From: Adenophora triphylla var. japonica
Lineage: Eukaryota; Streptophyta; Magnoliopsida; Asterales; Campanulaceae
NCBI GenBank assembly: GCA_022495995.1
Contig: JAFEMH010004880.1
Coordinates: 62,001-126,000, forward strand
Direction: 5' to 3'
Length of the DNA stretch: 64,000 nt
In this document: one piece after another, positions 54,452-64,000 of the stretch
Layout: the number at the start of each line of letters is the position of its first letter
Position numbering within the stretch: position 1 is the stretch's first letter
Translations under genes and position numbers: made by a program
The notes under the pieces: generated by a model
The model's input: the letters and a program-made list of their open reading frames with translations, nothing else
The model's database searches: none
Told to the model about the DNA's origin: nothing

Positions 54452-55528
54452 TCACGTCGAGTTTCCGTACAAGTCGTATGGAGCCCAGAGGGCATCGAGT
54501 GGACACGGCTGCTTTGAGTCGAGCCGAAGCCACGGCTTGCCGCTGCCGCTCCAATGTAGGAGGCTCACCGAACCGGGGTGGAGGTCACGGCAGCTGCCTC
54601 TGACGTTATCCCCTCCCAGTCCGTGTTGGTTCCACCTATGGTCAATTGGCGACACGTGTCCCGCAAATACGAGTAGGAACGGCGGCAGCGACCCGAGTTC
54701 GTATATCCGCCCCTTTTTCTGGATCTCCATCCACTTTTCGATTCGTTTAGTGTACCCGACCCGCCTCCATTTCTCCAGATCTATGACCATGACACCGGTG
54801 TTGAAGTAACACGGATTCCGGCCGGCGAATATGCCGGCAAATCGCATGTTCGACCAAAAATTGGTGGTGAAATACTTGGTGAAGTTGGCGTGGCAATACT
54901 CCGGCGCTCCGATGGTCTTGTTCCCCAAACTCGTCCGCCAGAGCTTGGAAATGTCATCGACCAGAACTAGATCGGAATCCAAGTAAATCACTCGCCGAAC
55001 ACACGGTTCCAATAGATCAGCCAAGTAGTTGCGAGCGTAATTCAGAGGCTGTTCCAACGCTTGCCGGACTGAAGTCGAGATTAAGTTCCGAACAATCTCC
55101 GGATCGAAGTAATACACCTTGAACTTCAATTCAGGGAAAGTAGATCGAACTAGGGTTTCCAGACTGGTTTCCGAAACCAAAAAATGAAAGAATATGCTCT
55201 CGGGACACATTGAATGCTGCAATATGGAATGAACGGCGGCGATTGAACCCCTAAGGTACTCATCATCGAGCGTAATCGCCACATGCACAAGAGAAGGATG
55301 GCAAACGCCGATTTTCCCCAATTTTTTTCGGTCACATTCACCGGCATTGCGGAATGTAGATGCCTTACGGAACGAGAACCGATCAATCTGGCCGGTAAAC
55401 GGAACGTAGTTGTCGAGGTGAGAGGATATAATGGCTTCCGCCGGTGGAAATGATTGCAACGACGGTGATAGAACAATCATCAACATTACCGCGGAGAAGA
55501 AACCAGAAACACTCATAATCCAAAGCAT
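54452..55528 (-). CDS. Galacturonosyltransferase-like protein (GATL, GT8)
   Basis: Intact 358-residue intronless gene, close to the usual GATL length. GATLs are Golgi type II or secretory GT8 enzymes of pectin/xylan biosynthesis. Residues 1-25 are hydrophobic (signal anchor). GT8 features: [20 protein letters not shown] (81-100); the metal/nucleotide-sugar DxD in [12 protein letters not shown] (DSD 184-186); [10 protein letters not shown] (208-217); [15 protein letters not shown] (240-254); [13 protein letters not shown] (278-290); [13 protein letters not shown] (296-308); and the donor-binding [11 protein letters not shown] (323-333), ending [10 protein letters not shown]. Possible N-glycosylation sites are NKT 203, NFT 215 and NST 356. 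The start gives the expected anchor. It is the only cellular gene in the window; codon use and integrity differ clearly from the transposon pseudogenes. The exact GATL subfamily is not assigned. Confidence 0.95.
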   Translation of the reverse strand: MLWIMSVSGFFSAVMLMIVLSPSLQSFPPAEAIISSHLDNYVPFTGQIDRFSFRKASTFRNAGECDRKKLGKIGVCHPSLVHVAITLDDEYLRGSIAAVHSILQHSMCPESIFFHFLVSETSLETLVRSTFPELKFKVYYFDPEIVRNLISTSVRQALEQPLNYARNYLADLLEPCVRRVIYLDSDLVLVDDISKLWRTSLGNKTIGAPEYCHANFTKYFTTNFWSNMRFAGIFAGRNPCYFNTGVMVIDLEKWRRVGYTKRIEKWMEIQKKGRIYELGSLPPFLLVFAGHVSPIDHRWNQHGLGGDNVRGSCRDLHPGSVSLLHWSGSGKPWLRLDSKQPCPLDALWAPYDLYGNST

Positions 55529-55910
55529 TGTCGCCCTCCGAATACTCCTCTGCTTCTTCCTCTTCGATTTGAAATTGAAACTATATTCGAAAAAGCGCGA
55601 AGAAATTGAAGAAATCAGGAACGCTAGGGTTCCTTTGCTGAGGTCCGCCAGAGTTCAAAGAACAGAGAGAAGGTAGAAATTTTCTAGAATCAATCGAATT
55701 CTTATATTCAACCGGATGCCGTGAGAACAAAGTGACGTCCTAATAGATAGAAAGGGGTAATCGTTGCAGTAAAACAGTAGTGACCGCCGGAGTATATATC
55801 ACCGACGAGCGCCGGAACTATTTCTCAATCTCTCTCTCTCTCCTTCAGACCCACTCTCCCTGGGTTTTGGTGATGAAGTGAGAGAGAGAGAGAGAGAGTT
55901 TGGGAGGGAG
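55529..55910 (-). promoter_or_regulatory. GATL 5'UTR and promoter region
   Basis: On the minus strand TGATATATACTCC (55788-55800) is the best TATA candidate, about 265 bp upstream of the ATG. Further upstream lie (CT)n at about 55829-55845 and (GA)n at 55878-55898, GAGA/CT-type motifs common in plant promoters. The transcription start is not determinable. Confidence 0.5.
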
Positions 55911-56073
55911 AAGAGAGGTGATTTTTTTATTTTTTATTTTTTATTTTTTCAGTTTGTTTAACGAAAGCTTTGCATTTTCCACCATTCAAATCCACGGACA
56001 AACTTAGCGAACACAATCCCAAAAAATATTTACTTGCAGAAATATAAACGTGCGCATATTCGGAAAACTATGT

Positions 56074-56355
56074 CATCCCTCCGCCCAAAGAAAAAGAAAA
56101 GCTTCACTATTTTAGTGAGACACAACTATAAGAAAACAATAATTATATTTAAAAATAAGGGGGGTGAGAGAAAAATTGTTGGATGAAAGATGTGAGTAAA
56201 TATGATAAGTGGGACTCATAATTTAAATGTGTGAGAGAGAAAAGTTAGTAGGTAAAATAGAATATTAATAAACATTATCCATTTTAGAAAATATGAAGCT
56301 TCTAACGGGACGTCCTTTTGGGTAATTGGTGAAACTTTTTTTGAGACGGAGGGAA
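56074..56355. mobile_element. Stowaway-like MITE upstream of GATL
   Basis: Ends ATCCCTCCGCCCAAAGAAAA and, as reverse complement, TTCCCTCCGTCTCAAAAAAA, with AAGCTTCAC/AGTTTCACC following at both ends. The terminal repeats are imperfect. It lies about 550 bp upstream of the GATL start codon. Confidence 0.7.
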
Positions 56356-56646
56356 TATTTTGTAAAAATAAATAATACAACACTGAAATAAAGATTAATA
56401 GTCCTGGTGCGTTCTCAAGTTCTAAAAACGAGAGAAATAAAGGAAATTGAAGGAAATCTTATATATTTACCTTTTTAAAGTTGCTCACGAATTTTTTTTA
56501 TAAACGAAGTGAAAGTTAAAAGAAAGAAATTGTTTAAAGATTATTTCTCTGCTACATAATCCTTTCGAAAGTGTGAAGAATTGAAAGGAAAATAAATTTT
56601 AGAAAACAAAATTTCGTTTAAACATATTTTATCCTTCAAATATAAT
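56356..56646. other. A/T-rich intergenic stretch before R2
   Basis: No gene or repeat recognised. Ends with ATAAT (56642-56646), the presumed left target duplication of R2; the partner is outside the window. Confidence 0.5.
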
Positions 56647-57304
56647 TGAACATACCAAAAGTGTCGAGTTGTGCCAAATGAGTAAAGCCCAATCACAGAC
56701 AGCCTTGACTCCCACATTCTCAATGAAGCTGGCCCAATCAGAGCAAGGCCCAAGGCCCATCTCAAGTATCCGTCGAATAAGTCCATGGTCCGACCTACCA
56801 GGTCCCGACCTAACTTAGTCCGACCTCATGATCCATACTACAATTCGGGTACGAACCATGCTCTACCCGCCAGTCAGGTCGACCATTCCACAAATGGCGA
56901 CCTCGACCTAACCACCAAATGTCGACCTAACAGATGTGGACGCACATGGGTCAAATCTTTCCATAACAGCATCCCTATAAATCAGGGACGGTTACAGGCA
57001 CGTTCTCATGACCATAACCGCCGCTATAATTTCGGAGCTCATGTAGCACCACCAAATATACAAAGGCCACCTCCTATAAATACTTCATCACTATCAAACG
57101 GTGAAAGGTAACTGCCATTTTGTTATCTGAATTCATTATTCAATACATTTTGAGTTATATACAACCGTTATCTTACTCTCACGCCCGAGCGTCTTCGCCG
57201 GAGACACATCCGGCTAGTCGTGGGTTCTGATTTCAGGTCAAGGAGCCAGGTGATTAGTCCTGCCACGTGGAGGATTACTTATAAGCACAATTCCTGCAAC
57301 ATCA
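56647..57304 (+). repeat. R2 5' LTR (658 bp)
   Basis: TGAACATACC...CAACATCA; clearly related to but diverged from the R1 LTR. TATAAATA near 57076; GTCGAC-type sites at about 56877-56935. Confidence 0.92.
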
Positions 57305-57305
57305 G

Positions 57306-57323
57306 TTTGGTTCCATTGCCGGG
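57306..57323 (+). other. R2 primer-binding site
   Basis: TTTGGTTCCATTGCCGGG, one base after the LTR, identical to R1. Confidence 0.6.
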
Positions 57324-57368
57324 AACGGTGCTTTAGCTTGACCTCGAAATTTTTCTCAACCTACAACA

Positions 57369-59345
57369 ATGGTGACTTCAGATGGACATGTATCTGAAGC
57401 CTCGCTTGGGCACGAGGCTGTGAACAACAACACCAATGCAAACGCTGGAAATCTCAACATCAATATTGATAACACCAATCTGCCTCCTCCCCCACCAAAT
57501 CGCCCTCACGGTAGAGCAACGCGTTTTACCAGTGTTGTTGATGGCAGAGGGTTGCCGGACACAAGAAGAGGAAAACGCCATATGGAGGGACAAGGGGTTC
57601 CACCTCCTCCAAAACGTCCAGCTGGACAGGTTAACATTGGAAACAGGGCAGGTCCCTCAACCAATCCCATGAGCAAGAAGGAAATGATGTTGGAACGAGC
57701 CCAGATTCTGACTGACTTGATAGCTATGGAGGAGGCAGAGCAGGCTGACATACGTTCAGAAAGAGCGGCTCCCTCTCAAGTCTTCAACAGGCAGCAGGCC
57801 AGGAGTGCTAGGCCCAATGCGGGGGTGGGACAGAACGGAGAAGACAGGATAGTTCAACGACCTGCAACTCTCATTCATGTGTCGAGTAATGACTTAAGGG
57901 CTAGTCTCACCAGGAATAGGGAGCAGGAGGCTCAATCGGATTTGAGGACGCATTTAGAGGCCAATAGAAGCCGACGTGGTTCCCTGCCGGACACAAAGAT
58001 CAGATCCCATAGGGACAGGAATGGGCGCAGTCGCCTATAAGAGACGAGAGGCGCAGTCGCTACTCGAGGGTAATAGGCGCAGTCGCCTACTGCAGATGAT
58101 AGGCGCAGTGTCGCCACAAAGGAATGACAGCAAAGATCTCCAGGTTCGATCGGAAAGAGCTCCTTCCCACGAGAGATAGGAGAAGCGAGACAAATGACTC
58201 CACCTAAAAGCGAGGGCCAAAGGTCGAATGTTTGTTCCCCCTGTTGGAGAGGACAAACCCGATGCTAGGGAGTGGCTCCAGTGGAAGAGGAAAGTTCGAG
58301 CAGTGGGAGAATGAAAGGAATAAGGATACCGGAAAGGTTGAACGAGTTGATTTTGCTCTTCGACCTCTATCCAAGGAGATGAGAGACATCGACCTCCTCC
58401 TAGTTTCGCATTGCCCCTATTGGAAAAGTACTCGGGGGCAACCAATGCCAAGAGTCACATAGCGCACCTGGAAGCCACGATGTGCTTTGTCGCCAATGAA
58501 GACGACAATATGTGCAAAGCCCTCATAAGTACCCTCACAGGAGCAGCTTTGACGTGGTTCAATGGTTTGGCAGCTGGTAGCATAACCACCTGGACATGTT
58601 TAAGAACAAAATTCCTAGATCGCTTCTCGGACTACTGGAGCTCGGAAAGTGGCATGTCACCGATCCGAACAACTTGGTACAAGCGAAAAATGAGAGCTCC
58701 ATGAGCTACTTCACCAAGTTTAAAGAAATGGTTGACAAGAGTGAAGAGGATCTCACTGACGGAGAGGTGATCAATTGCTTTCGAAGTGGTATTTCCTCGG
58801 CGGGCATGGATTATGAACTCACAATGCAGATACAACTCGACAAGAGTTGTTCGAAAAGGTTTACAACGTCGCACTGGCCGAGGAAAGGAAGGAAAATATA
58901 AATGGGAAAAGCCCCAAGGTGGAGGTTGCTGATGATAAGAAGGACTCCAACAAGAACGGAGGAAACAATAAAAATGGAAAGAACAGGACAAGGGCGACAG
59001 AGAAGGTGCCCGAGACTTTCACTCCCCTAACGGTGAGTCGAACTGAAATCCTGAATGCAGTCGAGTTGGCTCCACCTGCCCCAATGAACCCAGGCAACAA
59101 GTTCAGAAGGGACAACAACAAATACTGTGATTACCACAAGGACACGGGTCATCTCACGGAGGATTGCTTAGGCTTGAAGCGCATAATCCAAAGAATGGTC
59201 GAACAGGGAAGACTCGACGCTTATGTGAAGAGGCCTCAAACTGGTGGAGGCGAGCAACCTGCAGGTGGACAACAAGGACCGAGGCAACCTAGATTGAACT
59301 TGGGGGTCATTACAGAGCAAACCAGTAACACCGCCATCAAGCACA
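57369..59345 (+). pseudogene. gag: R2 gag
   Basis: ATG at 57369 opens a 223-residue frame (Asn-rich start, MSKKEMMLERAQILTDLIAM, Arg-rich end). The Arg/Ser repeat region at 58020-58120 is out of frame. The capsid core continues at 58411-58704 (LLEKYSGATNAKSHIAHLEA, LTGAALTWFNGLAAG), shifts, and ends in the frame from 58847 with a Lys/Asn-rich linker and a zinc knuckle CDYHKDTGHLTEDC (CX2HX4HX4C, about 59129-59170). The same knuckle type occurs in H and N, supporting a common Tat origin. Confidence 0.87.
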
Positions 59346-60405
59346 AAATTTTTCAACTCAATAAGGCCCCACATGTACCTCCAAGGAGAGATGTCAGAGA
59401 TGATGTGATCAGCTTCTACCCCCATGAGTTGGCAACCAATATGGCTGCTAGGGAGCAAGTTCTCGTCATCCCAGGTCTCATAGACGGATGTACGACGAGC
59501 AGACTCTTAGTCGACACGGGGGCCTGCAAGGACATTTTATTCTACAAAACTTTCCAGGAGATGGGACTTAATGATGAGTAGCTTGAAAGGTATGATGGCA
59601 GGTTGGAGGGCTTCACCAACCATCGAGTTGACGCCAAAGGACAGATTGAGCTCGACGTCGACCTTGGCCAGCACCCCCACATGGTAGTTTCGAAGGTACA
59701 ATTTATTGTAATAGATGTGAACAGTGATTACGCTGCTATACTTGGTATTCCAGGTTAGGTCGCGCTTGGAATGGTAGCATCAATTCCTCACCAGCGAGTC
59801 AAGTTCCCCACACCTGCTGGAGTAGGATGTGTACAAGGCACAGCTCGAGCCTACCGGATCATGTTCTCAGAGAAAGAAAGAAAAGGGAGTTAGAAATTGA
59901 GACTGCAGATGGTTACTTGAAGCTGTCCCGGCCACCACCAAAACTACTCGACTGTCAACAATCACCAATGTGGAGGAGTCGACCTATCGCTCAAATGACG
60001 AGGTCATGATTTAGTCGACACGTCACTCTGAAACCACAGAGGTCGATCCAGATGTAGTTATGGTCGACCAAGTCCTCATAGGCAACCTATGCCTCCAGAT
60101 CGACAATAACTCGGGGGCCACCACCACCACCAGCGAGGTTGCAGCATAAGCCGGATGATTTGATAGCGTAAGAAGCTCCACACCGGGGCCGAAGAGAGAC
60201 AAAGGGTCGAGAAATCATCATTGAAACCCCGCAGCTCGTAGATGGTCCGAGTTAGAGGCCGTGGATGAGCTAGAGTCGCAATCACTAACCCTTCCTACCC
60301 CGACCAAAAATTCAAATTGGAAAGCAAATATCTGTCGAGGAGCGAGCGTAAATCATTGAGCTACTCAAGGAGAGTAATGACGTCTTCGCATGGAGAGTAG
60401 AAGAC
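59346..60405 (+). pseudogene. pro: R2 protease and protease-RT linker
   Basis: LLVDTGACKDILF (about 59505-59545) is the aspartic protease active site, of normal DTGA type unlike H. A TAG at 59579-59581 follows LNDE where Gln is likely, and in frame comes LERYDGRLEGFTNHRVDAKG...YAAILGIPG, the second half of the protease. From about 59830 to 60405 the sequence is degenerate linker with several stops. Confidence 0.8.
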
Positions 60406-61726
60406 ATGAGGGGAATCAAGGAAGAGGTCGCTGTTCATCGACTTGAAGTCAACCCGACCATAAAGCCTAGACCCCAAAAATTGAGAAGTTTTGCTCGTGA
60501 TAAGGAGGAAGCCATAAAAACTGAGGTACAAAAACTTTTAAGTGCAGGGATAATCAAGGAGGCCACTCACACAACGTGGTTGGCCAATGTGGTCATGGTG
60601 AAGAAATCAAATGGCAAATGGCGGATGTGTGTCGACTTCACCACTCTAAATCTTGCCTGGCCGAAGGACAGCTATCCTCTTCCTAGAATCGACAAACTAG
60701 TTGATTCTATTGCCGGTCACTCCACTCTCAGCTTCCTCGATGCTTATTCAGGATACCACCAGATTAAGATGCACGAGGATGACATTGTGAAAACAGCTTT
60801 CCAAGCAATGAGGCATCTACTGCTATAACATGATGCCCTTTGGATTGAAGAATGCAGGGGCGACTTATCAAAGAATGGTGAACAAAGTCTTTGCCTCTCA
60901 AATTGGCCGAAACATGGAGGCCTACGTCGACGATATGGTCATCAAAATAAAGACTGGACGTCACGTGGTCGACCTAAAGGAAACGTTCGCCAATTTGAGA
61001 GCAAACGACATGAAGCTCAACCCTAGCAAGTGTGTCTTTGGTGTAGCTGCTGGAAAGTTCCTTGGATTTATGGTATCTCAGCGAGGTATAAAAGCTAACC
61101 CAGAGAAGATCAAGGCTCTAGTCGACATGAAAGAGCCGACCAGTATAAAGGAGATGCATTGACTTAACGGCAGGGTGGCAGCTCTTGGCCGCTTCATATC
61201 TAAGTCAGCAGAGAGGTCTCTCCCCTTCTGCAAAGCGTTGAGGGGGACGAAAAATTTTGAATGGACGACCGAATGTCATTCGTCGTTCCAACAAACCAAG
61301 GATTACCTCGCCACTCCACCTCTCCCGAGTAGCCTAACCACCGGCGAAACGTTGTTTGTGTATCTATCTCGTGGGAGACAAGTCGGTGGCGCCTTGATTA
61401 GAGAAGAGGAAGGGCTTCAAAAGCCGTGTACTACATCAGCAAAGCCTTATCGGATGTGGAGAGCGGATACTACAATGCCGAAAAGGTCGCATATGCTCTA
61501 GTCGTAGCTTCAAGGAAGGCCGCGAGCTTATTTTCGGCCCACCCTATCGTGGTACTAACCAATGCGCCCTTGAGAAAGATATTACACAAGCCGGAGAGTT
61601 CGTGTCGATCGCTCAATTGGTCAATTGCCCTTACCGAATTTGACATTGAGTATAGACCTCGAAAGGCGCCGAAGGCTCAAGCTCTAGCAGATTTCTTGGT
61701 CGAGCTTACGTTCACCAAGGAAGACA
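60406..61726 (+). pseudogene. pol: R2 reverse transcriptase and RNase H
   Basis: RT blocks in order: HRLEVNPTIKPRPQKLRSF, EVQKLLSAGIIKEATHTTWL, MVKKSNGKWRMCVDFTTLN, LVDSIAGHSTLSFLDAYSGY, then a frameshift near 60815, MMPFGLKNAGATYQRMVNKV, the catalytic YVDDMVIK (about 60922-60945) and LNPSKCVFGVAAGKFLGFMV. A TGA at 61160-61162 (EMH*LNGRVAALGRF) is probably CGA-to-TGA. The connection/RNase H region follows with SLPFCKALRGTKNFEW, a frameshift near 61420, YYISKALSDVESGYYNAEKVAYALVVASRK-type sequence and FDIEYRPRKAPKAQALADFL. Confidence 0.88.
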
Positions 61727-63526
61727 ATGAACAGCGAGCTCCAAGAGAGAAACCAAGGGGAAAGAGCCGAGTCCCAAGTCGCTACTAATCTACCCGATGA
61801 TTGTTGGAAGGTCTACTCAGATGGGTCAGCGACCAAGAGTGTCAGTGGAGCAGGGATAGTGCTAATTGAACCAGAATCTGGGACAGTGTACGAGGAGTCA
61901 CTAAGGTTCAAGTTTGATGCTTCCAACAACCAGGCTGAATACGAAGCCTTGATAGCAGCCATAGAATACGCCAAGTGTTTTGGAGCGACTAAAATCATGG
62001 CTTATCGTGATTCCAAACTGATAGTCAACCAGGTCAGAGGTGAGTACGAGGTGCTTAGTTCCACTCTGATCAAATACTGCGACCTGGTGAAGGAGCTAAT
62101 AAAGGATTTAGAATTCTGGGAGATTCAGAGGATTGGAAGGGAAGACAACGAGCTAGCCAACCTCCTCTCGAAATTAGCCACATCAGATGAGCCACATGAA
62201 GAGCCCATCTCTTTCCTCGAAAATCCAGCTTATGAGAGAATAAAAATTCAGTGTGTAGAGGACACTTCAAGAAATTGGGCTTATGAGAAGTGTTGGATCG
62301 AAGAAATGAAGGCGTACATAAAAAGTGGCGAGCTGCCTGATGACGAGAAGAAAGCTCGAGCAATCAAAAAGAAAGCTTCGAGATACGTCATTCAAGGAGG
62401 CAATCTGTTCAGAAGATCCTACACTCGACCATTGCTAAGGTGCATCCACCCTCAAGAGGTCGCCCTATTGATACATGAAGTACACAGTGGGATTTGTGGC
62501 AGACACCCGGGGGCCAGGACTCTTGCTGACAAATTAATCACTTTGGGGTACTACTGGCCGCACATGAGAGCTGATACTCGTAACTTTGTTCAACAATGTG
62601 ATCAATGCCAAAGGTTTGCCAACTTACCTCATATGCCTACCACCGAGCAGACTCCAGTGATTGCAACTTGGCCATTTGACATGTGGGGTGTCGACTTGAT
62701 TGGACCCTTCCCTCCCGCCCGGGGAAATTGCAAGTATGTGATCGTTGCCATAGATTACTTCACTAAATGGGTAGAGGCCAAACCATTAGCTCGCATCACA
62801 GAGGAGAATGCTATCAACTTCATTCACGACTTCATTTGGTGTCGGTTTGGTTTTCCTCGAGCCATAGTATCAGACAACGGACTCATAGCTTCTCGAGCCT
62901 TCGAAGCAGAGATGAATCGGGTAGGGATCAAGCATTGGCAATCTTCTGTCGCCTATCCTCAAGGAAATGGGCAAGCTGAAGCAGCGAATAAACTTGTCCT
63001 ATCTTCACTCAAGACGGGCCTCGTAGGTCGACGCAACAACTGGTTGGACGAACTCCCCCTTGCTCTTTGGGCAGTTCGCACAACCACTCGGGGGCCTACG
63101 GGGGAAACCCCATTCGCTCTAACATATGGATCAGAGGCCATGGCACCTGCTGAGCTCAGATTCCCTACTGCTAGAGTGACTTTCTTTGATCAAGAGCAGA
63201 ATGACACCAACAGATTGATCGACCTGGATTTAATCGACGAGAAGCGAGACACGGCCTACCTTCGAATGGTTAACTACAAGCAGCGAACTAAAAGTTACCA
63301 CGACAAGAAGGTCAAGCCGAGATCATTCCAAGTAGGAGATCATGTGTTGAGAAAGATCGAAGCAACGGGAAGAAGAACTCAACAGAATAAACTGTCTCCC
63401 AACTGGGAAGGTCCTTACATAGTCACTCGAGTCATCAAGGAAGGAACCTACATGATAGCTCATCCTGGGGGAGAAGAGTTGAAACATCCTTGGCACGCCA
63501 CTCACCTCATCAAATACTACTTCTAG
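61727..63526 (+). pseudogene. pol: R2 second RNase H (aRNH) and integrase, open 599-residue frame
   Basis: The longest open frame in the window. Residues about 22-150 form a second, archaeal-like RNase H (KVYSDGSATKSVSGAGIV, NNQAEYEALIAAIEYA, DSKLIVNQV, REDNELANLLSKLA), a marker of the Tat lineage. The integrase zinc finger is HEVHSGICGRHPG...CDQCQR. The DDE core has MWGVDLIGPF, AIVSDNGLIASRAF and PQGNGQAEAANK. The C-terminal part is LTYGSEAMAPAELRFPTARV ending HATHLIKYYF with no chromodomain. The frame itself is intact, but it belongs to a polyprotein broken upstream. Confidence 0.93.
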
Positions 63527-64000
63527 TTTTCAGCTTCCAAGTTCAAGCTTGTTTTAGTTCTAGTTTTCAGATTAATGTAAGCGTGTTCGTACTTCAATAA
63601 GAATGCTGTTTTATTCGACCAATGTTGTGCAACACCAGTTTTAACTAGCTCGACTCCCAGTCAGCTTAGTTCGAACGAGCTCGATTCTTAATCAGCTTTG
63701 TTCTTTTAACAAGTCCGACTCAACGTCGACTTCGTTCTTATGAGCTCGATTCTTAATCAGCTTTATTCTTTTAACAAGTCCGACTCAATGTCGACTTTGT
63801 TTTAATTAGCTCGATTATTAATCAGCTTTATTCTTTTAACAAGTCCGACTCAACGTCGACTTCGTATAAATTAGCTCGACTCTTAGTCAGCTTTAGCCTC
63901 ATAACAAGTCCGATCCAAGGTCGATTTCATTCCAATGAGTTCTACCCTATGCCATCTCTAAACAGGTACGGCCTAGAGTCAACCTCGTTTCTGAATTTTG
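63527..64000 (+). repeat. R2 3'UTR minisatellite
   Basis: From about 63640, units of about 36 bp alternate AGCTCGATTCTTAATCAGCT and AACAAGTCCGACTCAACGTC with GACTTCGTT, as in R1 at 33625-33918. Runs to near the window edge. Confidence 0.88.

Larger units (their letters stand above)
56647..64000 (+). mobile_element. R2: Tat-lineage Ty3/gypsy, second copy of the R1 family
   Basis: 5' LTR 56647-57304, PBS at 57306, gag, protease, RT, two RNase H-like domains, integrase and the start of the 3'UTR minisatellite. The 3' end is beyond the window. Pol is recognisable throughout but broken by frameshifts. An antisense ORF like that of R1 would be expected beyond 64000. Confidence 0.92.

Noticed and set aside
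54381..54809. Plus-strand frame over the GATL 3' end
   Set aside because: It is the shadow of the GATL coding sequence, which has all GT8 motifs.

Overview
The window is intergenic DNA from a flowering plant, most likely a eudicot. It is almost entirely transposable elements nested inside one another. The plant assignment rests on Tat/Ogre-type Ty3/gypsy elements with a G-patch domain and antisense extra ORFs, Ty1/copia elements primed by initiator-Met tRNA, Stowaway- and Tourist-like MITEs, and one plant-only cellular gene: an intronless GT8 galacturonosyltransferase-like (GATL) gene at 54452-55528 on the minus strand. No tRNA, rRNA or bacterial features were seen. Element names used here (H, N, T, R1, R2, S, C1, C2) are local labels.

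Region 1, 1-30639: the 3' part of Tat/Ogre-type element H on the plus strand. In order it carries gag, protease plus G-patch, a gutted pol (RT and RNase H gone, integrase C-terminus kept), two antisense spliced ORFs (B, DUF7745/Ogre-ORF1-like; A, plant-mobile-domain-like), a 72-bp tandem array, repeated 3'UTR modules, a PPT and a 785-bp 3' LTR. Two elements sit inside H. N (3742-15902, minus strand, TSD ATTGA) is a gag-only Tat element that splits the H protease frame. T (about 21703-25413) is a 5'-truncated Tekay/Del-type chromovirus that splits antisense ORF A.

Region 2, 30676-52503: a five-level nest. Stowaway-like MITE1 is split by Tourist-like MITE2 (TSD TTA). MITE2 is split by Tat-lineage element R1 (TSD ATTAT, 661-bp LTRs). 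The R1 3'UTR is split by a solo Tat LTR, S (TSD CTAAT). S is split twice, by copia C1 (TSD CATGC) and copia C2 (TSD CTTTC). R1 has lost most of gag-pol but keeps a long spliced antisense ORF with a gypsy-type 'transposase' domain and a coiled coil.

Region 3, 52503-56646: degenerate MITEs, the GATL gene and its promoter. Region 4, 56647-64000: R2, a second and fuller copy of the R1 family, running off the right edge.

Possibly undescribed signals: (1) both antisense ORFs of H are preceded, on their own strand, by a CCGCGCGG box 23-26 bp from an A/T-rich TATA-like element, the same architecture as the LTR promoters of H, N and S; (2) five LTR families each repeat their own CpG-rich palindrome, in four of them upstream of the TATA box; (3) Tat LTRs carry an internal copy of their own primer-binding-site core. 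Most coding stretches are pseudogenes, and a large share of their stop codons look like C-to-T changes in Gln or Arg codons.
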